Below are positions 25,863-32,270 of a stretch of 44,244 nt of DNA, in pieces; the stretch's first letter is position 1; each line of letters starts with the position of its first letter. Source of the DNA: an uncultured Candidatus Saccharibacteria bacterium (GTDB taxonomy: Bacteria; Patescibacteriota; Saccharimonadia; Saccharimonadales; Saccharimonadaceae); contig CAMYXA010000006.1 in NCBI GenBank assembly GCA_947302975.1, positions 1 to 44,244 on the forward strand, in the 5' to 3' direction. Made by a program: the position numbers and the translations under genes. The notes beneath the pieces are model-generated. The model saw only the letters and a program-made list of their open reading frames with translations, had not been told where the DNA came from and searched no databases.

Positions 25863-26777
25863 CTAGAGCAAGGACGCTTCCCTAGCTTTTTTCATGATTT
25901 GCTTGCGGAGCAAGAATTCATCGAGTACCAATAGATCATCGGCATCGCTTTGCTTATTAAATAGAGTTTCCAATCTCTGGCGCACGCCCTCTCCGCCGAA
26001 GTATAGATAACTTTTGCCATCTTCTAGACATATTACATTCATTAACCATTCCGGGTATTCTTCGAAGACTTTCTTCATTTCTTCCGTGTCGAATTTGTCT
26101 ATATTTAGGACGATCATTTGGCCGATCACCTCCGGCAAGACACCGACTTTTTCAATCTTGATATCATCTTTGATGGCCTTTGCAAAATCTTTCATTATTT
26201 CCGATTCACAGGCAGAAAAGTATTCGGCGTAAAAATCTTTCGGAATGTTGCCGATCTCCATCAATTTTTCGTAGGCAACGCGGTCGCGATCTGTGGTGAT
26301 GCTGGATTTTAGGTTCAAGGTATTATCCAAAATACCAGCAACTAATAATTTACAGAGGTCTGTGTCTAATATTTCGACGTGGCCAGACGCAAGAATTCTT
26401 TCATAGATTATGGTGCAGACTGAGCCTATGAATTCGATATCGGTTTTAATATTTGGATAGTTTCTCCAGTAGTCTTCAAAGCCCGTGTGATGGTCTATTA
26501 CTTCTATAAGATTATCGTTCGTGACCCTTTCGTCGAAAAAGTCCGGATTAGACGTGTCAAGGACGATATATTTCGCATCTTTTTGCGTGTCCGTCGGATC
26601 AAGATGATAGTTTAGACCTAGGATAAATTCAGGAATGCTTTGATTGAGCGTAGACAAGCTGGAGGCCGTTACCCTATAGCCCCGCTTTCTCAATAGCTCA
26701 CGGTAGGCAATGATGCTGGCATAGGCATCGATATCGATATACTTGCGGCCAGAAGTGACAACTAGTTCTGTTTCCAT
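25863..26777 (-). CDS. DHH-family phosphoesterase, pyrophosphatase-II-like
   Basis: 304 aa. DHH motifs are visible: IDIDAYASI (Asp15, Asp17) for motif I, VLDTSNPDF (Asp74) for motif II, and IDHHTGF (Asp95, His96, His97) for motif III, with a C-terminal DHHA2-like domain. The overall layout matches Mn-dependent inorganic pyrophosphatases (PpaC). Motif I of PpaC starts GHxNPDTDS, whereas here it is GRKYIDIDA, so its metal-binding His is Arg11. Substrate could be pyrophosphate or a small nucleotide. It is leaderless (TGTTATAAT 6 nt before ATG). Confidence 0.82.
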   Translation of the reverse strand: METELVVTSGRKYIDIDAYASIIAYRELLRKRGYRVTASSLSTLNQSIPEFILGLNYHLDPTDTQKDAKYIVLDTSNPDFFDERVTNDNLIEVIDHHTGFEDYWRNYPNIKTDIEFIGSVCTIIYERILASGHVEILDTDLCKLLVAGILDNTLNLKSSITTDRDRVAYEKLMEIGNIPKDFYAEYFSACESEIMKDFAKAIKDDIKIEKVGVLPEVIGQMIVLNIDKFDTEEMKKVFEEYPEWLMNVICLEDGKSYLYFGGEGVRQRLETLFNKQSDADDLLVLDEFLLRKQIMKKAREASLL

Positions 26778-26783
26778 ATTTCT

Positions 26784-26792
26784 ATTATAACA
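26784..26792 (-). promoter_or_regulatory. Extended -10 of leaderless DHH gene
   Basis: Minus-strand TGTTATAAT, 6 nt before the ATG. Confidence 0.7.
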
Positions 26793-26873
26793 TACAGAGA
26801 TGGCCCTATTCCCATCGTAGACAAGTCATGTTATAGTATCAAAAGTATACTCACTCTAGAGGAGGTGATGAAT

Positions 26874-27359
26874 GTGAGTCGTATTTTTAGTATTTCGGGG
26901 AACTTCATGCAGAATGGAAAATGGTCCGTGCCCAATCCGTCATTCAAGGGAAAAATCGTCGTAGCCGACGATGGTGGATTCCGCGGGTATTGTGATGAGC
27001 TTTACGAAAGCAATATGTCAGACATCAACAAGACTCGCTATATCGTCGGATTGCTCACTACCAATCGCAGAAGAGATGCGGACGGCATCATGTTCTATAA
27101 ATTATCAAATGATCCCGTGCAGGCTCCACTTTTGTACATTATGCAGGACTTATCTGAACTCAACTCTGGGTCTTGGTCCGCACCTGGACAAATCGGGCTC
27201 TTCGTTAGAAAGGGGGTAGCAAATATAACCCTTGATGCAGAGGATTATTCAGAAGAAGAGGAGGATCGCATTCATGCAAAGTTCGCCGAGCTCGATAAGG
27301 ACCTAAATGGAAATGGTATGGTTATCTCCATTTGCCAAAATCTTATCGGCGAAATGTAA
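26874..27359 (+). CDS. Hypothetical protein with strong ribosome site
   Basis: 161 aa if started at the GTG at 26874, 8 nt after GGAGG; an in-frame ATG at 26868 is only 2 nt from that site. Family not recognised. Soluble, with IVVADDGGFRGYCDE, YIVGLL, GIMFYKL and PLLYIMQDLSE strands and an acidic EEEED stretch near the C-terminus. By eye the middle resembles the gene at 20479. A weak TGTTATAGT lies about 40 nt upstream. A strong terminator follows. Confidence 0.68.
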   Translation: MSRIFSISGNFMQNGKWSVPNPSFKGKIVVADDGGFRGYCDELYESNMSDINKTRYIVGLLTTNRRRDADGIMFYKLSNDPVQAPLLYIMQDLSELNSGSWSAPGQIGLFVRKGVANITLDAEDYSEEEEDRIHAKFAELDKDLNGNGMVISICQNLIGEM

Positions 27360-27372
27360 TATATCTACAAAA

Positions 27373-27400
27373 ATGGCCCCGAGATCGGGGCCATGTTTTT
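27373..27400. terminator. Bidirectional terminator between the 26874 gene and pyrF
   Basis: ATGGCCCCGA/TCGGGGCCAT stem with A-run and T-run on both strands, between convergent genes. Confidence 0.9.
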
Positions 27401-27414
27401 CTACGCTACCTCCT

Positions 27415-28194
27415 TTAAGCGCCATCTTCACCGCGTATATTATCGCGTATGCGACTATAATTCCTGCGAACTCTTACGACAATATCAACTTCATCACCTT
27501 CGGTCAGGTTGCGGCCTATAACGAGCCTGTCGGCTCCAACATCCAATGCATTATGCGGAGTCATTACTCTCTGCTGATCATCCTTAGACGTGTTAGGCAA
27601 TCTTACGCCGGGCGTATTGATGCAAAGGTTGTCATATTTGCTATTCGCCCTGATCACCTCGGCTTCCTTAGGTGAGCAAACAATATCCGTAAGACCGCAT
27701 TCAGTCATAAGATCGACATACATTAGTACCTGCGTCTCGGGATCGCAATTGAATTCCCTGTGGCACATTTCTGCAGTTTTACTTGTGAGCACCGTCACTG
27801 CACAGCTCTTTGTTTCTACAGCAGCACACTTATCCGCGAAACGCTTCAAGGCGTCGACCTGTTTAGGGTTGTCCGCCGCAGTTTTGCCTGTGCTACAGAT
27901 ATCGGCCATAACGTTAAGCATCCAGGGCTTATGCTCAAGATAAAGCTCAGCGATCAGGTCGACCTTGTCGGGGATCTCGGCTATCTTTGCATCAGCAAAT
28001 ACGTGATATCCGTGCTCCTGAATGTACTGTATGATCGATTTCGGATTTTTCTCAAGGAAATATCGGTCAAGCTTGATTACGGTCCCCTCCTGCAAAGAAT
28101 GGCTGTCTACAACCTCCTTAAGAATAGGCCATTCAAGGTCTGCGCTCCATATTATCTGCTCTGTCATGAATTCCGGATAAAATTTTCTGCCCAT
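27415..28194 (-). CDS. pyrF: Orotidine 5'-phosphate decarboxylase, with altered catalytic tetrad
   Basis: 259 aa. It decarboxylates OMP to UMP, the last step of de novo UMP synthesis. OMPDC blocks are IWSADLEWPI (Asp19), VIKLD (Lys41), FADAKIAEIPDKV (Asp68, Lys70), AVTVLTS, CSPKEAEVIR, and the phosphate-binding NTPGVRL with GADRLVIGRNL. In known enzymes the second motif is DxKxxD; the last Asp is Glu73 here (GAG). Other members of the superfamily, such as KGPDC, are less likely given the pyrE neighbour and the PGVR/GADRLVIGR end. The ATG follows the pyrE stop by 3 nt, with AAGGAGG inside the pyrE end. Other pyr genes are not in the window. Confidence 0.87.
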   Translation of the reverse strand: MGRKFYPEFMTEQIIWSADLEWPILKEVVDSHSLQEGTVIKLDRYFLEKNPKSIIQYIQEHGYHVFADAKIAEIPDKVDLIAELYLEHKPWMLNVMADICSTGKTAADNPKQVDALKRFADKCAAVETKSCAVTVLTSKTAEMCHREFNCDPETQVLMYVDLMTECGLTDIVCSPKEAEVIRANSKYDNLCINTPGVRLPNTSKDDQQRVMTPHNALDVGADRLVIGRNLTEGDEVDIVVRVRRNYSRIRDNIRGEDGA

Positions 28195-28197
28195 ACA

Positions 28198-28869
28198 TTA
28201 TTCCTCCTTAGGTCCATACTGTTCATAGTAAGCATTGATGGCTGCGAGCTGTTCGTCGGGCATCCTATGCGTTTTCCTCAGGTATTCCACTGTGTCCGGC
28301 ATCGAAACGATCGCTGCAGTAGGAAAACCATACGTTTCCGATACTTCTTTTAAGGCAGTCTTTTTGCCACCCTGGCCATACTCATGACGGTCCAAAGATA
28401 CCATCAATCCGACGATTTTCACATCGGCCTGCGCACGTACAATCGGCACTGTTTCTTCCATAGATTTGCCGGAAGTCGTTACATCTTCGATCATGATTAC
28501 GCGGTCTCCATCTTTCAACTTGGAGCCGAGCAAGATTCCCGAATCTCCATGATCCTTTATTTCCTTACGATTTGAACAATAGCGGACGCTATGCATGTCG
28601 TATTCGAAACTGAGGATCATAGCCGTAGCCACTGCGAGCGGAATGCCCTTATAGGCAGGGCCAAATAATACATCGAATTCATCCCCATATTTCTCGTGGA
28701 TTGCCGAGGCATAAAAATGTGCCAAATTGCACAGATTTGAGCCGGTGTTGAAATCTCCCAGGTTCACAAAAAATGGTGACTTCCTTCCTGATTTTAAAGT
28801 GAAATCTCCAAATTTTAGCGCCCCAGTTTCACACAAAAATTCTACAAACTTCTCCTGGAACTCCTTCAT
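28198..28869 (-). CDS. pyrE: Orotate phosphoribosyltransferase
   Basis: 223 aa. It makes OMP from orotate and PRPP. The PRPP-binding signature VIMIEDVTTSGKS (about residues 123-135) and the LKSGRKSPFFVNLG orotate loop identify it. AAAGGAGGTAAGTAA precedes the ATG, and the ATG overlaps the TGA of a 21-codon leader ORF. The promoter is TGTTATAAT at 28939-28947, with a terminator-like hairpin directly after the start site. Ribosome site, leader and base usage differ from the leaderless core genes, so pyrEF may have been acquired. The pair would let the cell salvage orotate to UMP. Confidence 0.95.
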   Translation of the reverse strand: MKEFQEKFVEFLCETGALKFGDFTLKSGRKSPFFVNLGDFNTGSNLCNLAHFYASAIHEKYGDEFDVLFGPAYKGIPLAVATAMILSFEYDMHSVRYCSNRKEIKDHGDSGILLGSKLKDGDRVIMIEDVTTSGKSMEETVPIVRAQADVKIVGLMVSLDRHEYGQGGKKTALKEVSETYGFPTAAIVSMPDTVEYLRKTHRMPDEQLAAINAYYEQYGPKEE

Positions 28870-28931
28870 TTACTTACCTCCTTTTCGTAGCGTAGAATTG
28901 TAAAGTTACAAAAAGGCTCCCATGAGCCCAT
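28866..28931 (-). CDS. Putative leaderless leader peptide of pyrE
   Basis: A 21-codon ORF plus TGA. Its ATG at 28931-28929 lies 7 nt after TATAAT (28944-28939), the spacing of leaderless genes in this window. It begins MGSWEPFCNF and ends EVSK; its TGA overlaps the pyrE ATG as ATGA. Codons 2-7 form the hairpin and U-run of a terminator. A ribosome that starts on the 5' end would block the hairpin and, by reaching the stop, couple to pyrE. Translation is inferred from geometry only; it could also be chance. Confidence 0.5.
   Translation of the reverse strand: MGSWEPFCNFTILRYEKEVSK
28910..28930 (-). terminator. Terminator-like hairpin in the pyrE leader (candidate attenuator)
   Basis: GGCTC/GAGCC stem with a 4-nt loop followed by TTTTT, only a few bases from the predicted pyrE transcription start. 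It is also the first terminator reached from the upstream MBL gene. Confidence 0.65.
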
Positions 28932-28938
28932 CTACGTA

Positions 28939-28947
28939 ATTATAACA
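28939..28947 (-). promoter_or_regulatory. Extended -10 promoter of pyrE-pyrF
   Basis: Minus-strand TGTTATAAT, 7 nt before the leader-peptide ATG and about 70 nt before pyrE. Confidence 0.7.
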
Positions 28948-29008
28948 TAATTTTATAAATCGTCAAAATGCGATTAGCTGTGAGGTCTTGGGAGCTTATC
29001 TTGTGAGT

Positions 29009-29737
29009 CTAGATTTCGAATACATCACCATCAACAGGGGCCACGAGGTTAGAAATATCCTTACGGATTACCATTCTTGACTCGTCGTACATGTGAGTTG
29101 TGATTATTTTCTTGTTTGGATATTCGGTGCAGAATCTATAAATGTCGTCCAGACCCATATGTAGAGCATTTCCAGCTTGAGGACATGAGGCGTCTAAGAT
29201 TACCCAATCGGAGCTTTGGACGATTTTCACAACGCCATCACACATGGTGCTGTCGCCAGAAAAGCCAATCTTTTTGCCGTCTTTTTCGATAATGAATCCG
29301 CTGGCTTTGATGCCACCATGTTCGACTTTGATTGGTTCAACTTGGAGTCCGTCTACTAAAAATACATTGTCGTTCTGATACTCAATTAGCTGCACATTTT
29401 GTGGCATCCAATTTGTTGCCGTATTTTCCGGATCCCATAGATACTTGGCGATATCATAAACGGCCTTGATGCCACCTTCTGGCAGATATATGGTGAGCTT
29501 TTGACCGTTAGCGGCATTTTTGCTCGCCGCGTACATCATGAATGGCAGGTCAGTGAAATGGTCCGAATGTAAATGCGTGATTAAGATCGTATCGATTTCG
29601 TCGATGTTGCAGTTCAATCTAAAGAGCTGTTTGAAGGTCCCCGCACCACAATCGACCAAAATTTTGTCATCAATAAGAGTGGCTGCGCTTGCATATTTAG
29701 TAAAAATAGCCCCGCTTCCGATAATTTGTAATTTCAT
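29009..29737 (-). CDS. MBL-fold metal-dependent hydrolase (RNase Z-like subgroup)
   Basis: 242 aa. The metallo-beta-lactamase signature is THLHSDH (His55, His57, Asp59, His60); further ligands are in KVEHGG, GFSGDST and ITTHMYDESR. The layout is that of RNase Z/ElaC and related phosphodiesterases, but the RNase Z exosite arm is not evident, so a small-molecule esterase is also possible. Start set by TGCTATAAT at 29745-29753, 7 nt upstream (leaderless). No dedicated terminator is seen before the pyrE promoter. Confidence 0.88.
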   Translation of the reverse strand: MKLQIIGSGAIFTKYASAATLIDDKILVDCGAGTFKQLFRLNCNIDEIDTILITHLHSDHFTDLPFMMYAASKNAANGQKLTIYLPEGGIKAVYDIAKYLWDPENTATNWMPQNVQLIEYQNDNVFLVDGLQVEPIKVEHGGIKASGFIIEKDGKKIGFSGDSTMCDGVVKIVQSSDWVILDASCPQAGNALHMGLDDIYRFCTEYPNKKIITTHMYDESRMVIRKDISNLVAPVDGDVFEI

Positions 29738-29744
29738 AATTGAT

Positions 29745-29753
29745 ATTATAGCA
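29745..29753 (-). promoter_or_regulatory. Extended -10 of leaderless MBL gene
   Basis: Minus-strand TGCTATAAT, 7 nt before the ATG at 29737. Confidence 0.7.
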
Positions 29754-29786
29754 CGCCAGAATCACGGCTGACCCCCCCAGAGCTAA

Positions 29787-29815
29787 TTGCATAATTCCTT
29801 ATCTTATGTTATAAT
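29787..29815 (+). promoter_or_regulatory. Promoter of the membrane pyrophosphatase gene
   Basis: TTGCAT, a 17-nt spacer and TATAAT (with TGT before it) form a full -35/-10 promoter; the predicted start is near 29822. Confidence 0.75.
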
Positions 29816-29819
29816 GCGC

Positions 29820-29906
29820 TTAATACGTATTCGGGAGATATGTATTAAAACAATTGTCGTGGGCCTTGCCCCACATTTTTTACTAGTTGCGCCCTCAATT
29901 AGTAAA
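29820..29906 (+). promoter_or_regulatory. Structured leader of the pyrophosphatase gene
   Basis: Three hairpins in a row: an 11-bp stem at 29820-29830/29838-29848 around TCGGGAG; a GC-rich GTGGG/CCCAC stem at 29859-29874 followed by ATTTTTT, terminator-like; and a 10-bp stem at 29879-29888/29897-29906. The leader is about 115 nt. I do not recognise a known riboswitch class. Confidence 0.6.
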
Positions 29907-29938
29907 GCACATTTACAATTTAGAAAGGAGAGTGCCTT

Positions 29939-32071
29939 ATGGTAATAGACTTGCATGGCGTTTATTATGTAACATTCGGTGTCATAATGGTGCTCGGTCT
30001 CTACATGATGTCACAGTATATCGGCGTAAAGAGACTGAGTGAAGGTACCAAGGCTATGAGCGAACTCGCAGCAAGCATTCGTTCAGGCTCAATGGTATTC
30101 ACAAAAGGGACGTTCCGTGTCATTCTGATCGTAGCAGCTGTCCTGGCTGCCATTATTTCATTTGCAATAGAGCTTGGCGCTGGAGCAGCATTCCTCTTGG
30201 GTCTTACTATGACGACTATCTCTGTCATAGTGGGAATGAGCGTTGCTACCTACGCTAACGTTCGTGCATGTGCGACAGCAAAAAAAGGCGTCGAAGACAA
30301 TTTAAAGGATTCTCAGATTTGTGCTCGCACGGTTAACGTAACTATCAAAGCATCACAGATTTGCGGGATCATCGTTCAATCGACATCCTTACTCGGATTG
30401 ACTATTACTACCATGCTGAGCCAGGATTCACCACTTATTCCGAACGCGCACGGCATCATTCCGCTCGTTGCGAGATTGACTGCATATTCAATCGGTTGGA
30501 GTATTGTTGCGATGTTCTGCCGTGTTGCTGGTGGAATTTTCACCAAAGCAGCAGATATTGGCGCAGATCTTATCGGAAAGGTATTCATGCACTTCGCTGA
30601 AGATGATCCGAGAAACCCTGCCGTTAAAGCTGATTTTGTCGGTGACAATGTTAACGATGTTGCTGCCAACCAGGCCGATCTCGGCGAGTCCTTTACAGCA
30701 ACTCCGGTCACAACCATCATTACTGCTATCACCCTTTATGGTAATGATAATCCCGCAATGCTGGTTGCAGCAATTTCCTATCCGTTCATGCTTGCACTTA
30801 GCGGATTAATCTCTGCTGCTATCGGTCTCTTCTATGCATCTCATGCAAAAGAGAGCGATAAGCCTGAGAAGCAGATCAATGCCTCGATGTATATTGCTGC
30901 TGCAGGCACTCTGATCGCGAGCCTTGCGATTTCGTATTTTGTCTTTAGAAAGATCGGAACTCCTGCTGATTTTAGATTCGGCTGGCTTTCAACCTTCCTA
31001 AGTACCCTTTGCGGTGTTATCTCGGGCGTATCGGTCGGATTAATTGCAGAGCATTTTACAAGTCTTGAAGGCAAATGGGCCGTAAGTGTTTCTGAAATGG
31101 CAAAAAGAGGCTCAGCCCTCTGTGCTTCCCAGTCTCAGGCGGCCGGATGGATCTCATGTTTGCCGGAAATGCTTGTAGTAGGTATTTTCTCTTATGCATC
31201 ATCTATCATCGCTGGCCCTTATGGACGTTCCGTAATGGCGCTTGGTATGTTGGCATTCGTTGCTCAGGCAATCGGCGTAGATGCATTCGGTCCGATCTCA
31301 GATAATGCCGGCGGTATCGCCGAGAGCTGTCATCTTGATCCCAGAGTTAGAGTAATAACCGACAAAAACGACTCGGCAGGAAATATGACGGCTGCTATCG
31401 GAAAGGGCTTTGCTATAAGCTCCGCTTTTGCGGTTGTAGTATCACAGACGCAGACATATGTTAGGGCATATGGCGGAGACTCACTTAACTTCATGGACGA
31501 CAAGGTCTCAATTGGTCTCACCATAGGTGTTGGTCTTTGCGCGCTGTTCTGTGGCCTGCTTGCACTCTATACGCTTATTGCAGCTGACGAAATGGCAGCA
31601 GAATGTAGAAGGCAGTTTAAAGATCCTGATGTCGTATCTGGTAAAAAACTCCCTGACTCGAACAAATGCATCAACATCGCAAGAGTAAACGGCATGAAGA
31701 AAATGATTTGGCCAGTATCTATCGCCGTCGGATCTACTCTTGCCGTTGGCTTCGGTCTTGGACCTGAGTCGATGGGAGGCATGTTGGTAGGTGCGACATA
31801 TATTGGCGTACCTCTGGCAATTTTCTTCAGCAACGCTGGCGGTCTGGCGGATAACGCCAAGAAGCGCTTTGAAGCAAATCTCGTGGCAGGTCTTACAAAA
31901 GACATGCCGGAATACATTTCTGCGCATGACGCCGCCGTGGTGGGCGACACGATGGGCGACTGGATGAAAGACGTCGTTGCAGTGTCCATAGATATCTTCA
32001 TAAAGATTATGGGTACACTTGCTCTGATGCTTGCTCCTATGTTTGCGCAGTATCAGCTTCTCCCGTTCTAG
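29939..32071 (+). CDS. hppA: Membrane-bound pyrophosphatase (cation-pumping), divergent
   Basis: 710 aa with about 16 transmembrane helices. It couples PPi hydrolysis to H+ or Na+ export across the cytoplasmic membrane. The hydrolytic site is recognisable: GADLIGKV (about residue 205), EDDPRNPAV (221), GDNVNDVAANQADL (234), and near the C-terminus FFSNAGGLADNAKK and VVGDTMGDWMKD. GNMTAAIGKG has Ala where K+-independent enzymes have Lys, suggesting K+ dependence. Several usually fixed residues differ (GKVF for GKVE, GDNVNDVAAN for GDNVGDVAGM), so it is a divergent branch. AAAGGAGAG precedes ATG; start and length are well supported. A strong terminator follows. Confidence 0.92.
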   Translation: MVIDLHGVYYVTFGVIMVLGLYMMSQYIGVKRLSEGTKAMSELAASIRSGSMVFTKGTFRVILIVAAVLAAIISFAIELGAGAAFLLGLTMTTISVIVGMSVATYANVRACATAKKGVEDNLKDSQICARTVNVTIKASQICGIIVQSTSLLGLTITTMLSQDSPLIPNAHGIIPLVARLTAYSIGWSIVAMFCRVAGGIFTKAADIGADLIGKVFMHFAEDDPRNPAVKADFVGDNVNDVAANQADLGESFTATPVTTIITAITLYGNDNPAMLVAAISYPFMLALSGLISAAIGLFYASHAKESDKPEKQINASMYIAAAGTLIASLAISYFVFRKIGTPADFRFGWLSTFLSTLCGVISGVSVGLIAEHFTSLEGKWAVSVSEMAKRGSALCASQSQAAGWISCLPEMLVVGIFSYASSIIAGPYGRSVMALGMLAFVAQAIGVDAFGPISDNAGGIAESCHLDPRVRVITDKNDSAGNMTAAIGKGFAISSAFAVVVSQTQTYVRAYGGDSLNFMDDKVSIGLTIGVGLCALFCGLLALYTLIAADEMAAECRRQFKDPDVVSGKKLPDSNKCINIARVNGMKKMIWPVSIAVGSTLAVGFGLGPESMGGMLVGATYIGVPLAIFFSNAGGLADNAKKRFEANLVAGLTKDMPEYISAHDAAVVGDTMGDWMKDVVAVSIDIFIKIMGTLALMLAPMFAQYQLLPF

Positions 32072-32081
32072 TTCCTTATTT

Positions 32082-32108
32082 GACCCCGGTTCGTCCGGGG
32101 TCTTTTTT
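32082..32108 (+). terminator. Intrinsic terminator of hppA
   Basis: GACCCCGG/CCGGGGTC stem with a 5-nt loop followed by TTTTTT. Confidence 0.9.
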
Positions 32109-32118
32109 ATTAATTATC

Positions 32119-32155
32119 CCACCATAAAAAATAAACCCCAGTTTAAAGGGTTTTA
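32119..32155 (-). terminator. Trailer hairpin and terminator of tRNA-Val
   Basis: On the minus strand AAACCC/GGGTTT plus ATTTTTT follows the tRNA. An outer segment TTTTATGGTGG is also complementary to the CCACCATAAAA that spans the tRNA CCA end. Confidence 0.7.
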
Positions 32156-32232
32156 TGGTGGATCTTACAGGGCTCGAACCTGTGACCTTACGAATGTGAA
32201 TCGTACGCTCTAGCCAACTGAGCTAAAGATCC
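32156..32232 (-). tRNA. tRNA-Val (anticodon CAC)
   Basis: On the minus strand the acceptor GGATCTT pairs with AAGATCC, the anticodon stem TACGA/TCGTA encloses TTCACAT with CAC, the T loop is GTTCGAGCC, and CCA is encoded. A TATAAT lies 9 nt upstream of the 5' end. Confidence 0.96.
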
Positions 32233-32241
32233 GCTTTCTCA

Positions 32242-32247
32242 ATTATA
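32242..32247 (-). promoter_or_regulatory. -10 promoter of tRNA-Val
   Basis: Minus-strand TATAAT 9 nt before the tRNA 5' end, almost back-to-back with the kinase -10 on the other strand. Confidence 0.6.
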
Positions 32248-32258
32248 CCACATTGGGG

Positions 32259-32264
32259 TATAAT
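32259..32264 (+). promoter_or_regulatory. -10 box of leaderless P-loop kinase gene
   Basis: TATAAT ends 6 nt before the ATG at 32271; an in-frame upstream start at 32253 would precede the -10. Confidence 0.65.
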
Positions 32265-32270
32265 ATAAGT

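Noticed and set aside
20479-29737. A prophage, plasmid or defence island in the orphan-rich region
   Set aside because: No integrase, capsid, replication, restriction, toxin or nuclease-effector gene is visible; the orphans are single units scattered among core genes.
29835-29847. A two-codon upstream ORF (ATG TAT TAA) in the hppA leader
   Set aside because: It lies within the first hairpin, has no suitably spaced ribosome site and is too short to judge.
29820-29938. Fluoride, Na+ or Li+ riboswitch upstream of the pyrophosphatase
   Set aside because: The hairpins are real, but I could not match the conserved bases of these classes, so it is left as an unclassified leader.
31508-32001. Long open frames on the minus strand within hppA
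   Set aside because: They are shadows of the strongly supported pyrophosphatase frame, with no ribosome site, promoter or recognisable protein features.
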